Source: JANLSO01 sp031362405 (GTDB taxonomy: Bacteria > Actinomycetota > Thermoleophilia > Miltoncostaeales > Miltoncostaeaceae). Taken from it: 43,270 bases of DNA. Location of the stretch: NCBI GenBank assembly GCA_031362405.1, contig JANLSO010000210.1, positions 1 to 43,270 of the forward strand, written 5' to 3'. A program made the position numbers and the translations under genes. How positions within the stretch are numbered: position 1 is the stretch's first letter; each line of letters begins with the position of its first letter. This document shows positions 24,410 through 32,662 of this stretch, in pieces. Under the pieces are notes generated by a model. The model did not search any database, was not told where the DNA came from, and saw nothing but the letters and a program-made list of their open reading frames with translations.

Positions 24410-25233
24410 TCGGTCTTTGCCGGTTTCAGCGCCGTGACCGCGGCGGAGTCGACCTGCGGTTCAGGGTATTGAGGGTCCATCTTTTCCAGCGTGTCGACGA
24501 GAATGTGTGACACCGCAAGATTCCGCAGCCAGTTGCGGTCGGCCGGCACGGCGTACCACGGGGCGTGGTCGGTCGAGGTCTCGGTGAGCGCTTCTTCGTA
24601 GGCCGCGCGGTACTCGTCGAACTTCTTGTGCACCTCGAGGTCGGCAGAGCGGAACTTCCACTGCTTCTCGGGGACCTCGACCCGCTCGGTGAATCGCGCG
24701 AGCTGCTCCTCGGGCGACACGTCGAGGAAGATCTTCACGATCGTCGTGCCCTCCTCCGCCAGCATCCGCTCGAACTCGCGGATGTGACGGTATCGGGCCC
24801 GCCACACCTTCTCCGGCCGCAGCGACTCGACCCGAACCACGAGAACGTCCTCGTAATGAGAACGGTTGAAGATCCCGATCTGGCCCTTACGTGGGACGAC
24901 GTGGTGCACACGCCAGAGGTAGTCGTGTGCAAGCTCCGACCGCTCCGGGGCACCGAACGAGGTGACGCTGCAGCCCTGCGGATTCACGCCCGCGAACACG
25001 TGCCGGATCGTGCCGTCTTTTCCCGACGCATCGAGGCCCTGGAGCACCACCAGGAGGCTCTGGCCCGCTTCAGCGGCCAACCGCGTCTGCAGATCCACGA
25101 GCTTCGCATTCAGTTTCTCGAGCTCGTCGGGGGCTTTGTCTTTGTCGAACCCGAACGTCTCGCGCGGATCGCGCTTCTTCAGGTCGGCCGGTTTCCCCGG
25201 CGTGATCAGCAGGTCATCGATTGAGAAAGCCAT
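24406..25233 (-). CDS. ppk2: PPK2-family polyphosphate kinase
   Basis: 275 residues. It transfers phosphate between polyphosphate and nucleotides. The Walker A region is VVLQGLDASGKDGTIRHVFA. Walker B-type and lid segments are also present: FNRSHYEDVLVVRV, then ARYRHIREFERML and TIVKIFLDVSPEEQLARF. The end is the usual WYAVPADRNWLRNLAVSHIL. The length and single domain place it with one-domain PPK2 proteins (class I or III); which nucleotide is made cannot be said. The ATG at 25233 is chosen; TAGGTT (25246-25241, minus strand) lies 7 bases before it, suggesting a leaderless mRNA. It diverges from uvrC across a palindrome. Confidence 0.93.
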   Translation of the reverse strand: MAFSIDDLLITPGKPADLKKRDPRETFGFDKDKAPDELEKLNAKLVDLQTRLAAEAGQSLLVVLQGLDASGKDGTIRHVFAGVNPQGCSVTSFGAPERSELAHDYLWRVHHVVPRKGQIGIFNRSHYEDVLVVRVESLRPEKVWRARYRHIREFERMLAEEGTTIVKIFLDVSPEEQLARFTERVEVPEKQWKFRSADLEVHKKFDEYRAAYEEALTETSTDHAPWYAVPADRNWLRNLAVSHILVDTLEKMDPQYPEPQVDSAAVTALKPAKTD

Positions 25234-25240
25234 GTGCGTG

Positions 25241-25246
25241 AACCTA
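25241..25246 (-). promoter_or_regulatory. -10-like hexamer of ppk2 (leaderless start)
   Basis: TAGGTT on the minus strand ends 7 bases before the ppk2 ATG. The same hexamer precedes the CAP-like gene at 10566 (8 bases). Confidence 0.4.
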
Positions 25247-25263
25247 CCGCGCCCACGGGGTGA

Positions 25264-25300
25264 CATGCATGGATCGGTGCCCGGCACCGATCCATGCATG
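25264..25300. repeat. Perfect 37 bp palindrome with core GGTGCC-C-GGCACC
   Basis: Left arm CATGCATGGATCGGTGCC (25264-25281), one centre base, right arm GGCACCGATCCATGCATG (25283-25300); all 18 bases pair. It lies in the divergent gap between ppk2 and uvrC, upstream of both -10-like sequences. The core recurs at 36582-36606, 36702-36734 and 36781-36793, so it belongs to a dispersed REP-like family. Confidence 0.75.
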
Positions 25301-25322
25301 AAGGGTGTCTGACACTTTCATG
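25297..25322. repeat. Second, imperfect palindrome next to the first
   Basis: CATGAAGGGTGTC (25297-25309) can pair with GACACTTTCATG (25311-25322) with one bulge and a mismatch. The inner core GTGTC-T-GACAC is perfect. It shares TGACACTTT with the flank of the palindrome at 36702-36734. Confidence 0.5.
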
Positions 25323-25361
25323 CACGAACCGAGGGGGAGGGGTGCGCCGAGGGGCCCGTCC

Positions 25362-25367
25362 TATACT
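25362..25367 (+). promoter_or_regulatory. -10 hexamer of uvrC (leaderless start)
   Basis: TATACT, close to consensus, ends 7 bases before the GTG at 25375, and no SD is present in between. It is the best -10 of the leaderless group in this window. No clear -35 is seen, and no LexA-type CGAACN4GTTCG site lies in the gap. Confidence 0.5.
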
Positions 25368-25374
25368 CGGAACG

Positions 25375-27291
25375 GTGAGTGAGACGAGTGCGCTACAGGA
25401 GCAGTTGGCCTCCCTGCCCGACCGGCCGGGCGTCTACATCTACCGCGATGCCGACGACCGGGTTCTGTACGTCGGCAAGGCGAAGTCGCTGCGCAAACGG
25501 GTGCGCTCGTACTTCCAGGCGCCCATGGGCGGCGACGCCGTCAATGGCGATGGGATGCGCGCCCGCGCCGGGCAGCACCCCAAGATCTCCGACCTCGTCG
25601 AGCGTATCGAGCGGCTCGAGACGATCGTGACGGTCAACGAGGCCGAGGCGCTGATCCTCGAAGACAACCTCGTCAAGAATCACCGGCCGCCCTTTAACGT
25701 GAAGCTGCGCGACGACAAGAGCTACCCCTACATCGGGATCAGCCTCGACGAGTCGTATCCGCGCGTTTATTTCACCCGCGAGCGTCACCGCCGCGATCGC
25801 CTGTACTTCGGGCCGTTCTCCAGTGCCTCGAAGGTGCGCGAGACGCTGTCGCTGATCGGGAAGATCTTTCCGAGTCGGCCCTGCGAGGGCACCGAACCCG
25901 GGCGCCCATCGGGCATCCCGTGCCTCGACTACCACATCAAACGGTGCCTGGCACCGTGCGTTGACTACATCTCGAAGATCGAGTACGGGATCCTGATCGA
26001 CCAAATCATCGCGTTTTTGTCGGGGCGCTATCGCGGCCTGGAAGCCGATCTGGAAGGCGAGATGCGGGTAGCCGCGCGCACCCAAGATTACGAGCGAGCC
26101 GCGGTCCTGCGGAATCGGCTTTCGGCGGTGCGCCATCTCATGGAGCGTCAGGTCGCGCGCGCCGACACGATTGGCAGCGCCGACGTGCTGGGCGTCGCGG
26201 TGGGGGAAGGCACCGCCAACGTGCAGGTGCTGCAGGTCCGCGACGGTGTGCTCCAAGACCGCCAGTCGTTCTTCCTCGAAGCCCAGGGCGATCCGGATCT
26301 CTCCACCGTCGCCGAGCAGTTCGCGCTCGAGTATTACGCACTGGCGTTGGCAATCCCGCCGAGCATCGTCATCCCACGCGAGGTCGGCGCACTCAGTGAT
26401 CTGTCTGATGTTCTTTCGGCCCGCCGCGGGGCCCGGGTCGAGGTTCGCCCGGGGCGTGGGGAGCGAGGCAAGCTGTCGGAACTGGCGCAGCGCAACGCGA
26501 ACCTCTCACTCGATCAGGAGGTCCGCCGCACCGAGCGCACCCGATCACGTCGACGCGAGGCGCTCGTGGAACTCCAAGAGCAGCTCGGCCTCCCCGCACC
26601 CCCGGTGCGGATCGAGTGCTACGACATCTCGAACCTCATGGAGACTCACGCGGTCGCGTCGATGGTGGTCTTCGAGGCCGGTTCGGCGGCGCGTTCCCAG
26701 TACCGCAGCTTCACGATGCGCTACGACGGCGGCCCCAACGACTTCGCGCGGATGAACGAGGCCCTCGAGCGGCGCTTCGCACATCTCACACCCGACGAGG
26801 CCGACGTCTCGTTTGCGACCCGTCCCGGATTGGTCGTGATTGACGGCGGTAAGGGCCAGCTCGCCGCGGCGATCGATGGCATGGCCGCCGCCGGGGTCAG
26901 CGACATCCCGATCGTCAGCCTGGCCAAGAAGCAGGAGGAGGTCTTCCTGCCCGGCCGGTCGCAGCCGGTCCTGCTTCCGCTCGATTCGGCGGGCCTGAAG
27001 GTGCTTCAGCAGATTCGCGATGAGGCTCACCGGTTTGCGCTGCGCCATCACCGTAGCCTGCGCGGCCGCAGCCTCACGACGTCGATCTTCGATGGGCTCC
27101 CCGGCGTGGGCCCCGCCCGGCGAAAAGCGATCCTGCGGCACTTCGGCAGCGCCGACCGGTTTATGGAGGCGTCCCGCGACGAACTCTCACAAGTGCCTGG
27201 TTTGCCGCCGAAGGTTGCTCGTGAGATCTGGGATCACCTGCACCATCGGGCACCCGGCGCCCAGGATGTACCGCGCCTGGTGACACGATGA
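25375..27291 (+). CDS. uvrC: Excinuclease ABC subunit C
   Basis: 638 residues. UvrC makes both incisions around UvrB-bound DNA damage. The GIY-YIG domain is at the N-terminus (RPGVYIYRDADDRVLYVGKA). The cysteine motif is HIKRCLAPCVDYI. The UVR domain is at about 215-250 (ARTQDYERAAVLRNRLSAVR). The RNase-H-like nuclease has IECYDISNLMETHAVASMVV and VVIDGGKGQLAAA, and the tandem HhH is at the C-terminus (FDGLPGVGPARRKAILRHFG). The GTG at 25375 gives the usual short N-terminus. rapZ starts within its stop (ATGA). Confidence 0.97.
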   Translation: MSETSALQEQLASLPDRPGVYIYRDADDRVLYVGKAKSLRKRVRSYFQAPMGGDAVNGDGMRARAGQHPKISDLVERIERLETIVTVNEAEALILEDNLVKNHRPPFNVKLRDDKSYPYIGISLDESYPRVYFTRERHRRDRLYFGPFSSASKVRETLSLIGKIFPSRPCEGTEPGRPSGIPCLDYHIKRCLAPCVDYISKIEYGILIDQIIAFLSGRYRGLEADLEGEMRVAARTQDYERAAVLRNRLSAVRHLMERQVARADTIGSADVLGVAVGEGTANVQVLQVRDGVLQDRQSFFLEAQGDPDLSTVAEQFALEYYALALAIPPSIVIPREVGALSDLSDVLSARRGARVEVRPGRGERGKLSELAQRNANLSLDQEVRRTERTRSRRREALVELQEQLGLPAPPVRIECYDISNLMETHAVASMVVFEAGSAARSQYRSFTMRYDGGPNDFARMNEALERRFAHLTPDEADVSFATRPGLVVIDGGKGQLAAAIDGMAAAGVSDIPIVSLAKKQEEVFLPGRSQPVLLPLDSAGLKVLQQIRDEAHRFALRHHRSLRGRSLTTSIFDGLPGVGPARRKAILRHFGSADRFMEASRDELSQVPGLPPKVAREIWDHLHHRAPGAQDVPRLVTR

Positions 27292-28235
27292 CCCCGACCC
27301 CTGAGGAGACCGTGCAGATCACCGTCATCACCGGCATGAGCGGCGCCGGCAAAAGTCAGGCGATGGGCGTCTTCGAGGATGCCGGCTGGTTCTGCGTCGA
27401 CAACCTCCCGCCTCAGATGCTGCGATCGCTCACCGAGCTGATCGCCCAGGGCCAGCCCGGTGTCGAGCGCGCCGCCGTCGTTTGCGACATTCGCGGCGGC
27501 GAGTGGTTCGGCGACCTCGGGGCCGAGTTGGAACGCGTCGAGGCCGCCGCCGGGACCCGGCCGCGCGTGCTCTACCTCGAGGCCTCCGACGAGGTCCTGC
27601 TGAATCGCTTCCGCGAGACGCGGCGGCGTCACCCGCTGTCGGGAATGGGCACGCTGCTCGAGGGGATCGCGCGCGAACGCGAGACCCTCGCGACGATTCG
27701 CCAGCGCGCGGACGTGGTCATCGACACGAGCGCCCTCAACATTTGGGATTTGCGCCGCAGCGTCGTCGAGTCGTTCATCGGTGCCTCGGCGCGGCCGCGG
27801 ATGCAGGTGCTGTTCACCTCGTTCGGCTACAAGTACGGCGCTCCGCGCGACGCCGACCTGCTGATGGACGTGCGCTTCATCCGCAACCCTCACTATGTGC
27901 CCGAATTCGCGCCGCTCACGGGCCTCGACCCGGGCGTCGCCGAGTTCGTCGCGACGGCGCCCGAGATGGAGGGCTTTCGGCCGCATCTCGAGAATATGTT
28001 CGATTTTCTGCTGCCGGCCTACGCCGCCGAGGGCAAGAGCCACCTGGTCGTCGGATTTGGCTGCACCGGTGGCCGTCACCGGTCGGTCGCGACCGCCGAG
28101 ATGATGGCGAAGCGTTATCGTGGGCGTGAGGGCTTCGACGTGTCGGTCTCCCACCGCGACATCGGGCGCGCCACCCTCGGTGCGCCCGAGCCGGCCGACG
28201 CAGCGGTTGCCGCGCCCGAAGAGGTATCGGGATGA
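27288..28235 (+). CDS. rapZ: RapZ/YvcJ-family nucleotide-binding protein
   Basis: 315 residues, slightly longer than the usual 285-300. The Walker A is VITGMSGAGKSQAMGVFEDA, followed by GWFCVDNLPPQML. The C-terminal half has the conserved FTSFGYKYGAPRDADLLMDV and VRFIRNPHYVPEFAPLTGLD. GFGCTGGRHRSVATAEMMA, the end signature, is also present. In Gram-negatives RapZ controls GlmS through small RNAs; in Gram-positives the orthologue lies in the yvcJ-yvcK-whiA cluster and its role is less clear. The gene overlaps both uvrC and yvcK by ATGA. Confidence 0.95.
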   Translation: MTPTPEETVQITVITGMSGAGKSQAMGVFEDAGWFCVDNLPPQMLRSLTELIAQGQPGVERAAVVCDIRGGEWFGDLGAELERVEAAAGTRPRVLYLEASDEVLLNRFRETRRRHPLSGMGTLLEGIARERETLATIRQRADVVIDTSALNIWDLRRSVVESFIGASARPRMQVLFTSFGYKYGAPRDADLLMDVRFIRNPHYVPEFAPLTGLDPGVAEFVATAPEMEGFRPHLENMFDFLLPAYAAEGKSHLVVGFGCTGGRHRSVATAEMMAKRYRGREGFDVSVSHRDIGRATLGAPEPADAAVAAPEEVSG

Positions 28236-29194
28236 GCCGGCCGCGGATCGCCGCGCTCGGTGGGGGTACCGGTCTGGCGTCGCTTCTGCGGGGCCTGAAA
28301 GAGGCGCCGGTTGACCTCACGGCGATCGTCACCGTCGCCGACGACGGCGGTTCGTCGGGACGCCTGCGACGCGAGCTCGGCGTGCTCCCACCCGGCGATA
28401 TCCGGAACTGCCTGGTGGCCCTGGCCGACGACGAATCGCTGATGGGGCGGCTGTTTCAGCACCGTTTCGTCGACGGCGACCTTTCGGGCCACCCGTTCGG
28501 AAACCTCTTTCTGGCCGCGCTCGCGGAGGTCACCGGCAGCTTCGATCTCGCCATCCAGGAATGCTCACGGGTTCTGAAGATCCGCGGGAGCGTCCTTCCC
28601 TCGACGCTTGCGCAGGTGCGCCTGTGGGCCGAGCGGGCCGACGGTGAAGCGGTCTGCGGTGAGACGCGCATCGCCGCAGGTGTAGGGGCCTGCCGACGGG
28701 TCTGGCTCGACCCGGCACCGGCGGCGCACGGGCCGACGCTTGCAGCGATCGCCGAGGCCGACCTGCTCATTCTCGGGCCGGGGAGCCTGTTCACGAGCGT
28801 TCTGCCGCACCTCGCGGTCGCCGAGATCGCCGATGCCATCGCCTCCGCTCGTGCCCCGCGGGTGTACGTCTGCAATGTGATGACCCAGCCCGGTGAGACC
28901 GATGGCTTCAGCGTTGGCGATCACCTGCAGTGCGTGCTCGACGCGGTGCCGGGTGGGGTCGACGTGGTCGTCGTGCACGAGGGCGCCCTCGACCCCGACG
29001 CCCTCACGGCCTACGCGGCGGTGGGCCAGGAGCCGGTCACCCTCGACCGGGGTCGGATCGAGGCGCTCGGTGTGCGCGTCGCGGGTGCCGATCTTGCGGA
29101 GGCAGGCAGCGTCGTACGCCACGCGCCCGCGGCGCTGGCGGGGGTTCTGCTGGAACTCGCGATGAGCGTTGCTCCGGCGGCCACCGGCACGTGA
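28232..29194 (+). CDS. yvcK: YvcK/CofD-like (gluconeogenesis factor) protein
   Basis: 320 residues. The N-terminus RIAALGGGTGLASLLRGLKE, then VTVADDGGSSGRLRRELGVL and PPGDIRNCLVALAD, are the YvcK signatures. FGNLFLAALAEVTGSFDLAI and LGPGSLFTSVLPHL, also typical, follow. YvcK binds UDP-sugars and affects cell-shape and central carbon use in Bacillus. It overlaps rapZ (ATGA). In most Gram-positives whiA comes next; here a glutaminyl cyclotransferase gene does. Confidence 0.95.
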   Translation: MSRPRIAALGGGTGLASLLRGLKEAPVDLTAIVTVADDGGSSGRLRRELGVLPPGDIRNCLVALADDESLMGRLFQHRFVDGDLSGHPFGNLFLAALAEVTGSFDLAIQECSRVLKIRGSVLPSTLAQVRLWAERADGEAVCGETRIAAGVGACRRVWLDPAPAAHGPTLAAIAEADLLILGPGSLFTSVLPHLAVAEIADAIASARAPRVYVCNVMTQPGETDGFSVGDHLQCVLDAVPGGVDVVVVHEGALDPDALTAYAAVGQEPVTLDRGRIEALGVRVAGADLAEAGSVVRHAPAALAGVLLELAMSVAPAATGT

Positions 29195-29973
29195 TGCGCC
29201 GAACCATCGTGGCGCTTGTGGCCGCGCTGGCCTGCGCGGCATCAACCGCCGCCGCCGCGCCGATGTGGAATGAAGGCGTCGTCGCGCGCTTCCCGCACGA
29301 CACCTCGGCCTTCACCGAGGGCCTCGTTTTTCGCCATGGGCTGCTTTACGAGGGTACCGGCCTCGAAGGCGCTTCGCGTCTGCGCGTACAGCGCCTCGCG
29401 AGCGGAGAGGTCGTCCGGGAGCGCCGTCTCGCCCCGACGCTCTTCGGCGAGGGCGTCGCTCTGTGGCGGGATCGGATCATCCAGCTCACCTGGAAGTCGC
29501 AGCAGGGTTTTGTCTGGGACCGTCGCACCCTCGCCCCGCGCCGTGAGTTCACCTACCGGGGCGAGGGATGGGGCCTCACCGACGATCGGGCGCGGCTCGT
29601 AATGAGCAACGGAACCGACGAGCTGAGCTTCCTCAACCCCACGACGCTGCGGCGCACCGGAGTGTTACGGGTCAGCGATGGCGGGCAGCCGGTCCGCGGC
29701 CTCAACGAGCTCGAGATGGTGGGACGTTTTCTCTACGCCAACGTGTGGCCGAGCTCACGGATCGCCGTCATCGATCTCCGCTCGGGGAAGGTGCGCGCGT
29801 GGCTCGACCTCAGCGACCTGCCCGACGCTGAGAGCCGTCGTGACGCCGATGTGTTGAATGGAATCGCCTGGGATGCGCGGAGAAATCGCCTGCTCATCAC
29901 AGGAAAGTTCTGGCCGACGATCTATCAAATCGATGTGCGCGACGCCCGTGGGCGGCCGGTGCTGACCGGCTGA
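29194..29973 (+). CDS. Secreted glutaminyl-peptide cyclotransferase
   Basis: 259 residues with a signal peptide (RRTIVALVAALACAASTAAA). It matches the plant/bacterial-type beta-propeller glutaminyl cyclase over its whole length: DTSAFTEGLVFRHGLLYEGT, FGEGVALWRDRIIQLTWKSQ, YRGEGWGLTDD, LNELEMVGRFLYANVW and LNGIAWDARRNRLLITGKFW. The enzyme converts N-terminal glutamine to pyroglutamate. The ATG shares one base with the yvcK stop, so it is in the same operon. A hairpin follows at 29975-30003 (GCACTCCGGG with CCCGGTGTGC, one mismatch) and may end the operon. Confidence 0.93.
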   Translation: MRRTIVALVAALACAASTAAAAPMWNEGVVARFPHDTSAFTEGLVFRHGLLYEGTGLEGASRLRVQRLASGEVVRERRLAPTLFGEGVALWRDRIIQLTWKSQQGFVWDRRTLAPRREFTYRGEGWGLTDDRARLVMSNGTDELSFLNPTTLRRTGVLRVSDGGQPVRGLNELEMVGRFLYANVWPSSRIAVIDLRSGKVRAWLDLSDLPDAESRRDADVLNGIAWDARRNRLLITGKFWPTIYQIDVRDARGRPVLTG

Positions 29974-30001
29974 CGCACTCCGGGTTACGCGGGCCCGGTG
30001 T

Positions 30002-30068
30002 GCCGCTCCCTACGCAACCGGGAAGGAGAATGCAACGGTTGCAACGAACAGGGAGCGGCGCGTATGCT
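30002..30068 (+). promoter_or_regulatory. Promoter with nested palindromes before the DUF1097-like gene
   Basis: TTGCAA (30039-30044) and TATGCT (30063-30068) with an 18-base spacer form a good sigma-A-type promoter, about 110 bases before the ATG. A 13 bp palindrome TGCAACGGTTGCA (30031-30043) overlaps the -35. A perfect 10 bp inverted repeat encloses it: GCCGCTCCCT (30002-30011) and AGGGAGCGGC (30050-30059). The symmetry suggests a repressor or activator site. The leader of about 110 bases ends with AAGGAG before the ATG and may fold. Confidence 0.55.
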
Positions 30069-30184
30069 CGCGGCGCACCGGTCCATTGTCGTTGTGTTAA
30101 CGGCGCGGGTCGACGCCGCGCGGCGATTCCTTTTTCCGCCGTCGCGCGAATCGCAATCCTCCGATTCAAGGAGTCCATCCAAAT

Positions 30185-30889
30185 ATGGGCGCTCGAGCGA
30201 AGGCAATTCTTCCTCTCGCAGTAGTCATCGGAGTCCTCTCGTTCCTCTGGACCGAGCTGTCTCTGAACTTCACGTTCCACTGGGTCACCGTCCAGGACAA
30301 CATTCTCGGTCCGGGCACCGTTGGTGTCCCCGAGAACTTCCACCTGATCCTCCCGACCGCGTTCATCAGCTGGGGCCTTTTCTTCGCCGCCGGTGGCGAC
30401 AACGCCGCGTTCGGCAAGATCTTCATCGCGGCAGTCTTCGGTTGTGTCGCGGCGCTCATCACGATGCCGCTCTCATTCGTCACGGCGGATAACCCCGACT
30501 TCTATGGCATCGCCATCTGGGTCGGCGTCTTCGCGTTCCTGCTCGTCGCGGTCCTGATCGCCGGTGACTGGTATTACGTCGCTGGAACGTTCCCCTGTTT
30601 CGCCGCAGTGTTCTTGTGGTGGATCGCGACCGGCCTCGACGGCTGGGCCATCAACGGTGGTGGTAAAGGCGACGCCGCTGCGTCGATCACCAACCAGCTG
30701 GTCCCACCAGCGACTCCTGACCCCAACACCATCCAAGGTTTTGGTGCTTTCATCGGGATCATCTCCACCCCGTGGGCATGGGTCGCCATCAGCACGTTCG
30801 TCACCCTGGTCTGCGGCATCATCCTGGGCCTCGTCTCGGGCAAGCTTGCTGCCGCTCTCACCCCGAAGCCCAAGACGGCCGAAGCCTAA
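30185..30889 (+). CDS. Membrane protein resembling DUF1097 (YcdZ-like)
   Basis: 234 residues with six to seven membrane helices, among them FHLILPTAFISWGLFFAAGG, KIFIAAVFGCVAALITMPLS, FYGIAIWVGVFAFLLVAVLI and WAWVAISTFVTLVCGIILGL. The tryptophan- and glycine-rich helices and a fixed 'WxxFFaxGG' segment are like DUF1097 proteins, whose function is not known; the match is from memory and not certain. A strong SD (AAGGAG) 11 bases upstream, a good promoter and a terminator-like hairpin suggest a well expressed single gene. The C-terminal tail is lysine/proline-rich (TPKPKTAEA). Confidence 0.7.
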   Translation: MGARAKAILPLAVVIGVLSFLWTELSLNFTFHWVTVQDNILGPGTVGVPENFHLILPTAFISWGLFFAAGGDNAAFGKIFIAAVFGCVAALITMPLSFVTADNPDFYGIAIWVGVFAFLLVAVLIAGDWYYVAGTFPCFAAVFLWWIATGLDGWAINGGGKGDAAASITNQLVPPATPDPNTIQGFGAFIGIISTPWAWVAISTFVTLVCGIILGLVSGKLAAALTPKPKTAEA

Positions 30890-30940
30890 ACCGCTCTCTT
30901 CGGGAAGTTCTTCGACGCACGGACGCGTCACGTCGTTCGC

Positions 30941-30967
30941 ATCGGGGGCCCCGTCGGGGCCCCCGAT
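30941..30967. terminator. Perfect 12 bp hairpin between convergent genes
   Basis: ATCGGGGGCCCC (30941-30952), loop GTC, GGGGCCCCCGAT (30956-30967). It lies between the DUF1097-like stop (30889) and the nuclease stop (30990), so it can serve both directions. There is no T-run on either side. Confidence 0.55.
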
Positions 30968-30989
30968 GTCGTTCTCGCCCCGGTTCGGC

Positions 30990-31574
30990 TCAACGCCGCC
31001 CGATGGGGCACGACCCCCAGAGACCCCGCCCCTGCGCGCGGGCGTCCGATTCCCGTGCCTGGAACTGCCGCGCCCGGGTGAACGGCGTGCCCTTGATGAA
31101 GACCGTCGCGAAGCCTTCGCTCACGAGGCGCTCATTCACGGACGGGTTGCCGCCCACCCAGATGTAGGCGAGCAGCCGGCCGAAGTCGTCTTCCCGCTCG
31201 TGGCCCGGGTCGGTCTGCAGGCGAACCGGCGCGCCTTTGGGCATGAGTTGCTTCGCACGCGACGAGGCCTCCGGGCCAAAGCACTCGACCGGAGTGTCTG
31301 GCTTCACCGTCTCGGGCGTATCGATGCCCAGAAGGCGCACCCTCACCCGGTCGCGCCCGATATCGACAACGACCGTGTCGCCGTCGACGACGCGTTCGAG
31401 CGTGCCCCGCACCAGCAGGGCCTGGCCTTCGTCAAGAGGTGTCGTTCGCAGCGAATCGGGTAGGCCCTGACTGCCGCCACCCGTGGTGTCGTCGGCGGAG
31501 CACCCGGCGAGGCCCGCAATCGCGGCAACGAGTAAGACAGGGGTGGGGGATCTGCGGGTCATGCGCAGGATCAT
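30990..31574 (-). CDS. Staphylococcal-nuclease-like (thermonuclease) lipoprotein
   Basis: 194 residues. The signal peptide ends in a lipobox (VAAIAGLAGCSADD), so it is probably a membrane-anchored lipoprotein. The SNase domain covers about 55-190: GTLERVVDGDTVVVDIGRDR, then VRVRLLGIDTPETVKP with the catalytic D/R/E set, DDFGRLLAYIWVGG, NERLVSEGFATVF and the final AQGRGLWGSC. It probably degrades nucleic acid outside the cytoplasm. Start at 31574 or 31562; neither has an SD. It diverges from gap. Confidence 0.85.
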   Translation of the reverse strand: MILRMTRRSPTPVLLVAAIAGLAGCSADDTTGGGSQGLPDSLRTTPLDEGQALLVRGTLERVVDGDTVVVDIGRDRVRVRLLGIDTPETVKPDTPVECFGPEASSRAKQLMPKGAPVRLQTDPGHEREDDFGRLLAYIWVGGNPSVNERLVSEGFATVFIKGTPFTRARQFQARESDARAQGRGLWGSCPIGRR

Positions 31575-31664
31575 GTCAACGCGTCGGGCGGGCGGGCGGC
31601 TCCCAATGGGCCCCGTGGTAGTCTCGCGACGCTTTTTTGACGGGTCCGTGACGAAGGGGCACAA

Positions 31665-32657
<993 letters not shown>

Positions 32658-32662
32658 GCCGC

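Noticed and set aside
25941..25957. ACGGTGCC-T-GGCACCGT inside uvrC, the same core as the intergenic palindromes
   Set aside because: These bases encode the conserved UvrC motif RCLAPC; the palindrome is explained by protein sequence and codon choice. It is not counted as a repeat copy.
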